From NCBI GenBank assembly GCA_964405775.1, contig CAYOPG010000024.1, positions 1 to 27,909 of the forward strand: a DNA stretch of 27,909 bases, written 5' to 3'. The number at the start of each line of letters is the position of its first letter. The first letter of the stretch is position 1. Source of the DNA: JAAZFF01 sp964405775 (GTDB taxonomy: Bacteria; Verrucomicrobiota; Kiritimatiellia; RFP12; UBA3636). The notes beneath the pieces are model-generated. The model ran no database searches. It was not told the DNA's origin and saw nothing but the letters and a program-made list of their open reading frames with translations. This document shows positions 16,395-24,988 of the stretch, piece by piece. The position numbers and the translations under genes were made by a program.

Positions 16395-19300
16395 ATGAAC
16401 AACAAACGCCTTGCCATACTCTCGGTTGCCGCCGGCTTTGCCATTCTCAACGTTGCCTGCTGGTGGTTTTTCACCGGGCGCGGCACAGACTCCACAGACA
16501 TGCCGCCGCCAGACCTCTACGAAAGCCCCGAGGACTTCTTTGCGGAGACAAACGAAGCATACGAAGGAGCATCGTCGCCGGTGGCGGACACAGCCGCTGC
16601 GCTGTTCCCGCTCGTCCCTTCTCAGATGCCTAACGCAAGAATCGACCTTGAAGGACGCGCAATATTCGAGCTGCTCTTCAACAGCGACGTCGTCAAGGAA
16701 TCCGTTTCTCCGGAAAACATCTCAATCACTGCAGACGGCAAGGAGCTTGAGTGGGATCTAACCAGGTTTGGCGGCAACGCGATGCAAATCACGACACGCG
16801 AACCAACGGAGACGGCGCAGATCGTCATCACCATCGGCAGCGCCATCCTCCCGCAGGACACAACGGCGTTCGCACCGACGGGGAAAGAGTACAAATACGA
16901 GCTCACTCTCCCCAAGGGACTTGAAGTCCGCAGCGTCAACGCGGCGCCGGGCTCGTTTGAGAACCCGTTCCTGATTGCCAGCCTCACGCGCGACCCAGAC
17001 GTTTCGAAGATAGCGGATTACGTGGTCTGCGAGCCGAAAGTAGCGCTCTCCTTCACGCCCTCGTGGCACTGGTTCAGCCGCGGGGATTCGTATTTCAGCG
17101 GCAACCTGCGCATTTCCGGCAATTTCGAGACGGGCCGCCAGTACAAAATCACGTTCCTCAAGGGCTTGCCCTCAACCAGTGGCCACAAGCTGCCCAAGGA
17201 CGTGTCAAAGACGCTGGCCATACCGCACCGCGAAGGCAATGTCGCATTCGCCGCGGCAGGCCGCTACCTTCCGCCACAGGGGGCGCTGGCAATTCCCGTC
17301 AAGACGGTCAACATCACCAACCTCTCGATCTCGGCAGCCCAGGTGCTGCCACAGAACCTCGTCTATCTGCTGTCGCGTGAGAACATGTATGACGGAGAAA
17401 ACGAGGCCGCGCGCGGCCTCTCGCGCAAGCCCGTCAAAGGCAACCTCGCCATCGAACGCTCTGTCGACAAAATCCAGAACTCCACGCTGCGCCTCGCCGA
17501 CTTCCTCGGCGCGGCAAACCGCGGCATCTTCTTTGTGGAAGCAACGGGGCGCGACATACACTATGGCTCAGAGAGCGCCGCTTCGCGCCTCGTATGCGTA
17601 AGCGACATCGGCATCACCGCTCGCGCAGGTAAGAAGGAGACGCACGTATGGATCACCGCGCTTCGCAGCGGCCAACCGATGCAGGGCGCGACCGTATCGC
17701 TATATTCCAAGGCAAACGAGTTCCTCGGCGAAGCCACGACCGCCGCAGACGGAACAGCCATAATCGCCCATGCCGTGCCTGACACGGAGCCGTTCCTCGT
17801 TACTGCCAAAACACCCGATGGTTCCGACATCTCCTTCATCCCGCTCAGCTCCTCCACAGCCATCTACGGCACCAAATCAGCCAATCGCGACTACTTGGCC
17901 GACGGTGAAAGCACCGCGATGCTCTTCTCCGACCGCGGCATCTACCGACACCGCGATCCCATCCACATACAGGCGCTGCTGCGCGACGGCAACGCCAAGG
18001 CACCCGCCCCGTTCCCCGTGGTTCTCGAAATGGTCAAACCAGACGGGCGAGTCTTCCGCTCCTTCACTCTGATGCCAGACTCCGCCGGAGCCATCAGACC
18101 CGACGCCCCGCTATCCGTCCCGGACGACCAGCCCTCCGGCATCTGGGCATTCCGCCTCAAGACTCCGGGCGAGAAGGGCAACACGCTTGGCTCTCGCACC
18201 GTCCGCGTCGAGGAATTCGCGCCGCCGCAAATCCGCGTCGAGTTCACATCCGCGCCGGAAGAAGCCGCCTTTGACAGACCGCTCAACTTCTCCATCCACT
18301 CGGAACATCTATTCGGCACCCCGGCTGCCGGTCTAAAGACAGAGGCCGCCGTCACGTTCGCCGACAGCCCGTTCACGCCGGAAGGCTGGGAAGGATACAC
18401 CTTCGGCGACAGTGAACGCAGCATCGCGGCAAACTACAAAAAGATAGGCACAAGCCGCCTAGATCAGGACGGCAACGCCAGCTTCGCCCTCCCGCCCGAT
18501 CCCAGGCTCTCCCCCGCCGCAGCCATCAGTGCGACGCTCGAATCAACCGTATTCGAATCGGGTGGTCGCCCCGTATCCGCGCGCAAATCCGTGGTGCTCC
18601 ACAAGTATCCGCACTACATAGGCATCAAAGCGCCGGAATCGCGGTACCTCTCCGTCTCCGAAGCAAACTCCATCTCCCTCGCGCTCGTCGCGCCGGATGG
18701 CGTGCGCGTCAAAGACACCTCCGAAATCGAGGTCGGCATTTTCGCTGTCTCCTGGGTTTACAGCTTCTCGCAAGACAGCCGATCCGGCTACACGTGGAAG
18801 GAGGAGATCGTCAAGTCGCCCGTATCAACCACAACCCTTGAAACCAGCCCGGATTCCGATACTCCGTTTGAATTCTCGATACTCGCCAACGGCGAATACA
18901 TGCTCATCGTCGAGGACTCTAGCGGCACCTCGTCCTCGTGGAGCTTCCACGTCTCCGACAGCGGCTCCTCGTCCCTGCGCTCTTCCCTCTCAAACCCTTC
19001 GCAACTTGAAATGAAGTTCGACAAGGATTCCTATCAGGCAGGAGACACCGCCAAACTCCGCGTCACAGCGCCCTTCACCGGCATGGCCATGCTCGCAATC
19101 GAGCGCGAAGGCATCATCAGCTCGTCCCTGCTCGAAATGACGAACACAACCGCAGTCGTCGAAATCCCCGTCACAGCCGAAATGTATCCAAACGTCCACG
19201 CCTCCGCAACGCTCATCCGCCCCGCCGAGGCGGAGCAGTCGTGGAGCGCACATCGCGCGGCGGGAACCGCCCTGCTGAAAGTGGATCGCCCCGCAGACCG

Positions 19301-21335
19301 CCTCGAAGTCCGCTGCACCCCAACCGTGGAGATCGTTGAAGGCGGCTCGCGCATCACGGCGGCCCTCTCGATATCCGGCGCGACGCCCGGCGAGACATGC
19401 TACGCAACGGTGTTTGCCACGGACGAGGCGATTCACATCCTTACGGACGAAAAGGTCCCCGGTCCATACGCGTTCTTCTCTGCCCCATGCAAACCGCAGA
19501 CAACTCTCTGCGACCTCTTCAGCATGCTGATGCCCATCACCGATGAAACGCTTGCCTCCGGAGCCGCAAAAATCGGCGGCGACGACGCCTCGCCCATGAT
19601 GGGGCGCATCAGCCCGGTCGCCTCGCGCCGCTTCAAGCCCATCAGCCAGGCGGCCTCTTTCGCTGGCCGCGTCGGTGAAGACGGCACATGCGTTTTCACG
19701 CTGCCGGAGTTCGCCGGGGAAATGCGCATCACCGCCATCGCCTGGACAGCGGGCGCAACCGGTTCCGCATCGAACCGCGTCAAGGTCAGCCCCAAAATCG
19801 TCGCCAAGCCCGACGCCCCGCGCTTCCTCGCCTGCGGCGACTCGGCGGAATTCACGCTCACCGTGCACAACGTGAGCGGCTCCGACGCCGAAGTCGCCTG
19901 CTCCGTATCGTTCACCGCCCCGCTCATCGGCGAAGCAACTGAACAGACGCTCAAGATGAAAGCTGGCGGCGGCGAGACGCTGCGCTTCTCCGTAAAGGCG
20001 GCGGAGGCAATTGGCCACGGGTCCGCCATATTCACCACAAAAGGCGCAGGGGAGACACACGTCGAGACCGTTGAAATCCCCGTCCGCCCCGCCATGCCGC
20101 TCGTGACGACGCTTGAGACGCTCGTGCTGTCGCCCGGCGAAACGAAGGCACTCGCCGTGCCCGAAAATGTGCTTCCGTCGACAGTCTCGCGCACCATCCG
20201 CGCACACGACTCTTACTACTCGCAGTTCATCCCCGCCGTGCAGTATCTCGTATCCTACCCGCACGGCTGCCTTGAGCAGACAACCTCCTCCACATTCCCG
20301 CTCATCAACGCCGGCGGCGTCCTCTCGCGCTTCGCAGTCGATGACACCCTCACCGCCGAAGCCGTAATCTCCAAGATCGAGGCCGCAATCACACGCGTCA
20401 GCTCGATGCTCAACGACCGCGGCTACTGGATATGGCACGACGTGAGGCAAGTCGACGACTCCCTCTCCGCCTACGCCTGCCACTTCCTTGCCGAAGCGCA
20501 CCGCGCCGGACACACCGTCCCCACCGCCGTGCGCGAGGCCAATGAAAAGATGCTGATACGCTTCGCAAACAAGGCGCTGCACAACAGTGCATTCGATTTC
20601 GCCGCATATTCGTGCCACATCCTCGCGCTGATGGACGCGCCAGAGCGGCCTACCATGATGGCTCTGTACGACTTCCGTGCCAACCTCTCCGACGCCGGGC
20701 GTGCGCACCTGTCGCGCGCGTTCTCGCTCTGCGGAGACCGTGACCGCGCACGCGAGCTCCTGGCTCCCGTCAAGGCTCCCGGCAACATCGAGGCCGCGGC
20801 GTTCGCCATACTCGCGGCCCTTGAGCTTGGCGATGCCGACAGCAACCAACGCGCCGCCATGTTTTTCGTTCATCTCAACTCCTTCCGCGACAACCGGCCA
20901 CACTGGAGCACCACGCGCAACAACTCGCTCGCACTCCTTGCTATCGGTGCGCTTGCCCAGAAGCTGGCCGATCCGGCGGACGAACTGCGCATCACCGTCA
21001 TGGGCGCTTCNNNNNNNNNNNNNNNNNNNNNNNNNNNNNNNNNNNNNNNNNNNNNNNNNNNNNNNNNNNNNNNNNNNNNNNNNNNNNNNNNNNNNNNNNN
21101 NNNNNNNNNNGCCTGGATAGACAAGGAGCACGGCAGGGCCATCATGCGGCAGGACATCCGCGACGACCGCATCGTGTTCTTCCTCAATCCCGTCAGGGCG
21201 AAGGCCCTTGTCCACTACGCCGCGCGCGTCGTCTCCTCCGGCGCCTTCACCCTGCCGCCGGCCTCCGTGGAGGGCATGTACAACCCGGAAATCTCCGCGC
21301 GCACCATCCCCGGAGAGATTACAATCACGGAGTAG
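16395..21335 (+). CDS. Bacterial alpha-2-macroglobulin with thioester motif (interrupted by assembly gap)
   Basis: This protein of about 1646 residues is a bacterial alpha-2-macroglobulin, an envelope protease trap thought to defend the cell when its wall is breached. A hydrophobic N-terminal segment (residues 6-27) is followed by WW and a Pro/acid linker. LNVAC could be a weak lipobox, but the Asn at -3 is atypical, so it is either a lipoprotein or a signal anchor. Beta-rich macroglobulin domains follow. The thioester CLEQ lies at 1292-1295 (SYPHGCLEQTTSS) and an alpha-helical thioester domain follows it. The C-terminus is of the usual type (DIRDDRIVFFLN, PPASVEGMYNPE). The ATG at 16395 is chosen because the export segment starts there. 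One hundred N interrupt the gene at 21011-21110. The frame is typical on both sides, but the missing length is unknown. It forms an operon with the PBP1C gene. Confidence 0.92.
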   Translation: MNNKRLAILSVAAGFAILNVACWWFFTGRGTDSTDMPPPDLYESPEDFFAETNEAYEGASSPVADTAAALFPLVPSQMPNARIDLEGRAIFELLFNSDVVKESVSPENISITADGKELEWDLTRFGGNAMQITTREPTETAQIVITIGSAILPQDTTAFAPTGKEYKYELTLPKGLEVRSVNAAPGSFENPFLIASLTRDPDVSKIADYVVCEPKVALSFTPSWHWFSRGDSYFSGNLRISGNFETGRQYKITFLKGLPSTSGHKLPKDVSKTLAIPHREGNVAFAAAGRYLPPQGALAIPVKTVNITNLSISAAQVLPQNLVYLLSRENMYDGENEAARGLSRKPVKGNLAIERSVDKIQNSTLRLADFLGAANRGIFFVEATGRDIHYGSESAASRLVCVSDIGITARAGKKETHVWITALRSGQPMQGATVSLYSKANEFLGEATTAADGTAIIAHAVPDTEPFLVTAKTPDGSDISFIPLSSSTAIYGTKSANRDYLADGESTAMLFSDRGIYRHRDPIHIQALLRDGNAKAPAPFPVVLEMVKPDGRVFRSFTLMPDSAGAIRPDAPLSVPDDQPSGIWAFRLKTPGEKGNTLGSRTVRVEEFAPPQIRVEFTSAPEEAAFDRPLNFSIHSEHLFGTPAAGLKTEAAVTFADSPFTPEGWEGYTFGDSERSIAANYKKIGTSRLDQDGNASFALPPDPRLSPAAAISATLESTVFESGGRPVSARKSVVLHKYPHYIGIKAPESRYLSVSEANSISLALVAPDGVRVKDTSEIEVGIFAVSWVYSFSQDSRSGYTWKEEIVKSPVSTTTLETSPDSDTPFEFSILANGEYMLIVEDSSGTSSSWSFHVSDSGSSSLRSSLSNPSQLEMKFDKDSYQAGDTAKLRVTAPFTGMAMLAIEREGIISSSLLEMTNTTAVVEIPVTAEMYPNVHASATLIRPAEAEQSWSAHRAAGTALLKVDRPADRLEVRCTPTVEIVEGGSRITAALSISGATPGETCYATVFATDEAIHILTDEKVPGPYAFFSAPCKPQTTLCDLFSMLMPITDETLASGAAKIGGDDASPMMGRISPVASRRFKPISQAASFAGRVGEDGTCVFTLPEFAGEMRITAIAWTAGATGSASNRVKVSPKIVAKPDAPRFLACGDSAEFTLTVHNVSGSDAEVACSVSFTAPLIGEATEQTLKMKAGGGETLRFSVKAAEAIGHGSAIFTTKGAGETHVETVEIPVRPAMPLVTTLETLVLSPGETKALAVPENVLPSTVSRTIRAHDSYYSQFIPAVQYLVSYPHGCLEQTTSSTFPLINAGGVLSRFAVDDTLTAEAVISKIEAAITRVSSMLNDRGYWIWHDVRQVDDSLSAYACHFLAEAHRAGHTVPTAVREANEKMLIRFANKALHNSAFDFAAYSCHILALMDAPERPTMMALYDFRANLSDAGRAHLSRAFSLCGDRDRARELLAPVKAPGNIEAAAFAILAALELGDADSNQRAAMFFVHLNSFRDNRPHWSTTRNNSLALLAIGALAQKLADPADELRITVMGAXXXXXXXXXXXXXXXXXXXXXXXXXXXXXXXXXXAWIDKEHGRAIMRQDIRDDRIVFFLNPVRAKALVHYAARVVSSGAFTLPPASVEGMYNPEISARTIPGEITITE
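21011..21110. other. Assembly gap (100 N)
   Basis: A run of exactly 100 N inside the macroglobulin gene is a conventional placeholder for a gap of unknown size. It shows that the window is a scaffold of joined contigs. The coding frame matches across it by chance or by gap sizing. Confidence 0.99.
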
Positions 21336-21338
21336 CAA

Positions 21339-23552
21339 ATGCCCGCAGGCCGATGGACAGCATGGCGCCGCCGCATCCGGCGCGCCGCCATCGCGGCGGC
21401 GGCGCTTGCCTCCGCCGCCTTCGCCATCTCGCTCTCGTGCATACGCGCGCCGCTCGAGGCTGCCCGCCGCTACCCCGCAGGCGTCATACTGCGCGACTCC
21501 GACGGGGCAATCCTGCGCGTCGGGCTCGGCCCGAACGACCAGGACTGCCGCCCCTACTACAGCGCCAGCACAAACGACTGGGTCGTGCTCGCCCTCATCG
21601 CCTCCGAAGACAAGCGCTTCTGGCACCACCCCGGCATCGACCCGCTCTCCATACTCCGCGCAACAGGCCAGAACGTCTTCAGCCGCCGCCGCATCTCCGG
21701 CGCCTCCACAATCACATCGCAGGCCGTGCGCCTCATCACACCCCACCCGCGCACGTGGAGATGGAAGTACATCGAGGCGTTCCAGGCTCTACGCCTCGAA
21801 ATGGCGATGACGAAAACGGAAATCCTCTCCCAGTACCTCAACCGCGCCCCGATGGGCTCCAACCTCGTCGGCATCGAAGCGGGCGCGATGGGCTGGTTCG
21901 GCAAAAGCGCAAAGGCGCTCAGCCTCGGCGAGGCCGCCCTGCTCATCGGCATGGTACAGTCGCCCACGCGCTTCCGCCCCGACCGCAACATGGACAGGGC
22001 GCTCAAACGCCGTGAATACGTCCTCGACCGCATGCTCGCGCGCGGCATGATCACCAAAGAGCAGAGGCAGGGCGCGGAAAGCGCGCCCATCGCGCTCCGC
22101 CGCAGCCCGCGCCCATTCGACGAGCCGTTCTTTGCAGACTGGGCTCAATCCACACTTAAACAGGCTTCAGGCGATTTCACCACAACACTCGACCGCACCA
22201 TCCAACGCTCCCTCGAAACGCACCTCAAGCGACATGCGCGCGAGATCGACTGCTCGGCCGCCGGAGTCGTTATCGAAACGGCCACAGGCGCAGTCCGCGC
22301 CCTCTCCTGCTCCGACGACTATTTTTCCGGCGACGACGGCCAGGTGAACACCGCCCTCGCACCGCGCCCCGCCGGCTCCACGCTAAAGCCGTTCGTCATG
22401 GCGGCGGCGCTGGACATGGGCATCGTCACGCCGGGCCAGACGCTGCTCGACGTGCCGCGCCATTTCAGCGACGGATATTCCCCCGTCAATTTCGACAGCA
22501 GCTTCCGTGGCAGAGTCTCCGCCGCCGACGCCCTCGTCCTCTCGCTCAACATCCCGTTCATCGACCTGGTCGCAAAAATCGGCATCACACGCTTCCACGC
22601 CACCCTGCACGCACTCGGCCTATCCACCATCTCGCGCGATGCGCACACGCACGGCGCAGGCATCGCCACAGGCAACGCAGACGTCCGCCTCCTCGACCTC
22701 GCCAACGCATACGCCGCAATCGCCCGTGGCGGAGTCTACACCCTGCCACAGGCGCTTGAGAGCCGCACACCCGCACCACCCGGCACACCAATCTTCTCCC
22801 CCGCCGCCTGCTGGATCGTGTCCGACATCCTCTCCGGCCAGGCGCGCTCGCAGGCGGCTCTCGGCCACATCGCGGACACACGCCTTCCCCGCGCCGCATG
22901 GAAGACCGGCACCTCCTCCGCAAACCGCGACGCATGGACCGTAGCCTGGAACCCCGAATACGTCGTGGCAATATGGTGCGGCCACAAGCAAGGGCACTTC
23001 GGAGATGCGCAGATCGTCGGTGCGGCAGCCGCCGCGCCAATCGCATGGTCCGTCATGCGCGATCTCCACCCCGCAAGCTCGAACCCATGGTATGCAAAGC
23101 CGGACGACATCATCGAGCGGCCTTGCTGCACCGCATCCGGACAGCCCGCCTCCACCCTCTGCCCCGCGACTGCGCCGGCGGCCGCCATCAGAGGCAAGTC
23201 ATCCACCGCACCCTGCACCATCCACCGCATGGCGCCCGACGGCAGCATAGCGGAGTTCTGGCCAGACACCACAGCTAAGGACACCGCCAAGTCTCAGAAT
23301 CCCATCATCACATCACCGGCCGACAACGCCGTCTTCCGCATCGTGCCCGGCATCCCCGATCAGGCCGTGACGGCGCGCGCAGGCAAAGTCGCATCCACCG
23401 AAACGCTCTGGTGGTTCCTGAACGCCAAACCTGTCGGCACCACGCGAGGCGACGGCATGCTCATCCTCTCCCCGCCGCCGAAAGGGCTTCATCGCCTCAC
23501 ATGCTCCACGGCCGACGGACGCTCCGCATCTATTTCCTTCACGGTAAAATGA
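21339..23552 (+). CDS. pbpC: Penicillin-binding protein 1C (bifunctional glycosyltransferase/transpeptidase)
   Basis: The 737-residue protein has a basic N-terminus and one membrane helix (~15-34). A GT51 glycosyltransferase domain follows, with the catalytic E90 in ASEDKRFWHHPGID and then SGASTITSQ. The transpeptidase domain has S347-x-x-K350 (PAGSTLKPF), S402-L-N404 and K522-T-G524. The C-terminus (~660-737, PADNAVFRI onward) looks like the BiPBP_C beta domain typical of PBP1C. Both active sites appear intact. GGAG in the last codons of the macroglobulin gene lies 6 nt before the ATG, and the two genes are 3 bp apart. This A2M-PBP1C pairing is a known conserved arrangement, with PBP1C thought to repair the wall while the macroglobulin traps attacking proteases. 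Confidence 0.94.
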   Translation: MPAGRWTAWRRRIRRAAIAAAALASAAFAISLSCIRAPLEAARRYPAGVILRDSDGAILRVGLGPNDQDCRPYYSASTNDWVVLALIASEDKRFWHHPGIDPLSILRATGQNVFSRRRISGASTITSQAVRLITPHPRTWRWKYIEAFQALRLEMAMTKTEILSQYLNRAPMGSNLVGIEAGAMGWFGKSAKALSLGEAALLIGMVQSPTRFRPDRNMDRALKRREYVLDRMLARGMITKEQRQGAESAPIALRRSPRPFDEPFFADWAQSTLKQASGDFTTTLDRTIQRSLETHLKRHAREIDCSAAGVVIETATGAVRALSCSDDYFSGDDGQVNTALAPRPAGSTLKPFVMAAALDMGIVTPGQTLLDVPRHFSDGYSPVNFDSSFRGRVSAADALVLSLNIPFIDLVAKIGITRFHATLHALGLSTISRDAHTHGAGIATGNADVRLLDLANAYAAIARGGVYTLPQALESRTPAPPGTPIFSPAACWIVSDILSGQARSQAALGHIADTRLPRAAWKTGTSSANRDAWTVAWNPEYVVAIWCGHKQGHFGDAQIVGAAAAAPIAWSVMRDLHPASSNPWYAKPDDIIERPCCTASGQPASTLCPATAPAAAIRGKSSTAPCTIHRMAPDGSIAEFWPDTTAKDTAKSQNPIITSPADNAVFRIVPGIPDQAVTARAGKVASTETLWWFLNAKPVGTTRGDGMLILSPPPKGLHRLTCSTADGRSASISFTVK

Positions 23553-23707
23553 CACTGGCATTGGCGTGGATGCCGACCGCGAGTCTTTGGCAGATGACGA
23601 CCCCGCCTGTTCTCGCCGGCCACCAGCATCTGTTCCCGTTTTTTGCCGACCGCTCGGCGGCTCATCCTTCTGCATGACCTCTTAAATTGATCAGCCCCAT
23701 GCCATCA
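23553..23707. other. 155-bp convergent spacer after pbpC
   Basis: I see no recognisable gene. A 42-codon frame starting at an ATG that overlaps the pbpC stop (ATGA at 23549) ends at 23677. It resembles nothing I know and is probably chance. GCCGA-CCGC-TCGGC around 23646-23659 is a small hairpin preceded, not followed, by TTTTTT, so it is not a convincing terminator on either strand. Confidence 0.4.
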
Positions 23708-24979
23708 TCAATCAAAATATCCGTCTTTCTGCAGCGCCTCTATCAGGTAACCGTCGGGTAATGTCTTTCCCTTGATGAACCCTTTCTTCCTCTCCTTCTC
23801 TAATTCCTGGGGAGTTAATGGGTTTTCTGCCCCGCCAGCCAGTAGCCAGAGCGTTGCGCTGGCTACTGGCTGGCGGGCAGAGATTGAGTTTTGAGAACGT
23901 ATCATGCCCAGAGCTTTCACTGTCTCCGTCCATTTTGCCAGATCGTCTTTGTCCTCAAGACGATCCAACAAGAAATTTTCCGACTTGAGGCATTGCCATG
24001 AAAGTTCAATCGAAGGCCGCTCGTCGTCATGAGCCTTGCTTTCAAGGGATTGATTATTGGGAAGCGCGTCTTTGCCGAGGTCTGAACGTTCCAATGCGCG
24101 AAGAAAAACGGCGCCTTCCACTTCTTCCCCGTATTCGACGAGGAAAGCCTTCCACTCGGAGCCATATCTTGCGAATTTCAGCTCGTTCAAAATCTCCTCA
24201 AGCGAAAGCCCGATCTTTTTCAAAGCCTCCTGATGGGCTCCTATCATCTCACGAGAGGTTTTTTCTGGAGGATTGCGCAAAAAATCCATCAGGTCTGGTT
24301 TCGCCCTGAGGGCTCGGAGATGCCCGAGAGCCGATAGGACGTTGGACAATCGGGGAACATCATTCTCCTTTCGGGAATCCCAGTATTCCGACATGAGGTC
24401 AGCCACGGCAGTTTCATACCATCCAATTTCCGGAGTTCTCTGCATAATGTCACGTAATCTTCCTCGTTTTGGACTTATTGAAGCCGCACGTGACACATAC
24501 ACCTCATCGTATAGCTCTTGTTCAGATAACATTTCATCCAGAAAATATTCCTTGTACAGTCCTAAACACATCGAGAAAACCACGTGGTTCTTGACCTCTG
24601 TCGGCATGGCGGCGTCATTAAGCATTGACAACAGTGTCTGGAGCGGAGGCTTGATGTTGCCAAGTGCTCGCGGAACAGGCCCGAAAATCGGTGTGGTCCT
24701 GCCAACTCCGCCAAATAGAATCCCCCATTGATTGTTGATATACCTATACATAAGGTTGGTCGTAAGCAATGGCACCGCCTTGCTTGAGCGAATGGAACCC
24801 AGTTCCAGAATCGCTCCCGTGGCATCAAACGTCCTGTTTGTCAGCCCCGTCGCGAATTCATAGAGAAGGATTGCCTCTCGTCTGTCATATGCGTCTATGA
24901 TCTTGGCAATGTCATCGCCTGCAAAGACATTGCCTGCGCAGGCGCAAGCCAGCATTAAAATACTAATTTGAACTTTCAT
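23708..24979 (-). CDS. Exported helical-repeat-like protein of unknown function
   Basis: The protein has 423 residues. The N-terminus is a signal peptide (MKVQISILMLACACAGNVFA, cleavage probably after A20; the Cys residues also allow a lipoprotein reading). The mature protein appears mostly helical. Stretches such as AILELGSIRSSKAVPLLTTNL and NVLSALGHLRALRAKPDLMDFL recall HEAT-like repeats, but I cannot name a family. Residues ~367-385 are encoded by a 23-bp foldback palindrome, read through in frame. The Shine-Dalgarno AGGAGG ends 5 nt before the ATG and overlaps the TAG stop of the large upstream gene, so the two are co-transcribed and probably translationally coupled. A role with that secreted partner is likely but unproven. 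Confidence 0.8.
   Translation of the reverse strand: MKVQISILMLACACAGNVFAGDDIAKIIDAYDRREAILLYEFATGLTNRTFDATGAILELGSIRSSKAVPLLTTNLMYRYINNQWGILFGGVGRTTPIFGPVPRALGNIKPPLQTLLSMLNDAAMPTEVKNHVVFSMCLGLYKEYFLDEMLSEQELYDEVYVSRAASISPKRGRLRDIMQRTPEIGWYETAVADLMSEYWDSRKENDVPRLSNVLSALGHLRALRAKPDLMDFLRNPPEKTSREMIGAHQEALKKIGLSLEEILNELKFARYGSEWKAFLVEYGEEVEGAVFLRALERSDLGKDALPNNQSLESKAHDDERPSIELSWQCLKSENFLLDRLEDKDDLAKWTETVKALGMIRSQNSISARQPVASATLWLLAGGAENPLTPQELEKERKKGFIKGKTLPDGYLIEALQKDGYFD
23826..23881. repeat. 23-bp foldback palindrome (one bulge) inside a coding sequence
   Basis: The left arm is 23826-23849 and the right arm 23859-23881. Nineteen contiguous pairs (31-49 with 59-77 of the 238xx block) are followed by a bulged C at 23830 and four more pairs. 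The 9-nt loop can close further by two pairs. The arm reads GCCAGCCAGTAGCCAG. It lies within the unknown exported-protein gene, is translated in frame, and has no T-tract. Confidence 0.9.
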
Positions 24980-24988
24980 GTATTCCTC

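Noticed and set aside
18990..21746. 918-codon open frame on the minus strand
   Set aside because: It is the antisense shadow of the GC-rich alpha-2-macroglobulin and PBP1C genes. Its translation is Gly/Asp/Arg-rich without domains, while the plus-strand frame has clear family motifs.
23549..23677. 42-codon frame overlapping the pbpC stop
   Set aside because: The ATGA overlap is tempting, but there is no ribosome site and the product resembles nothing known.
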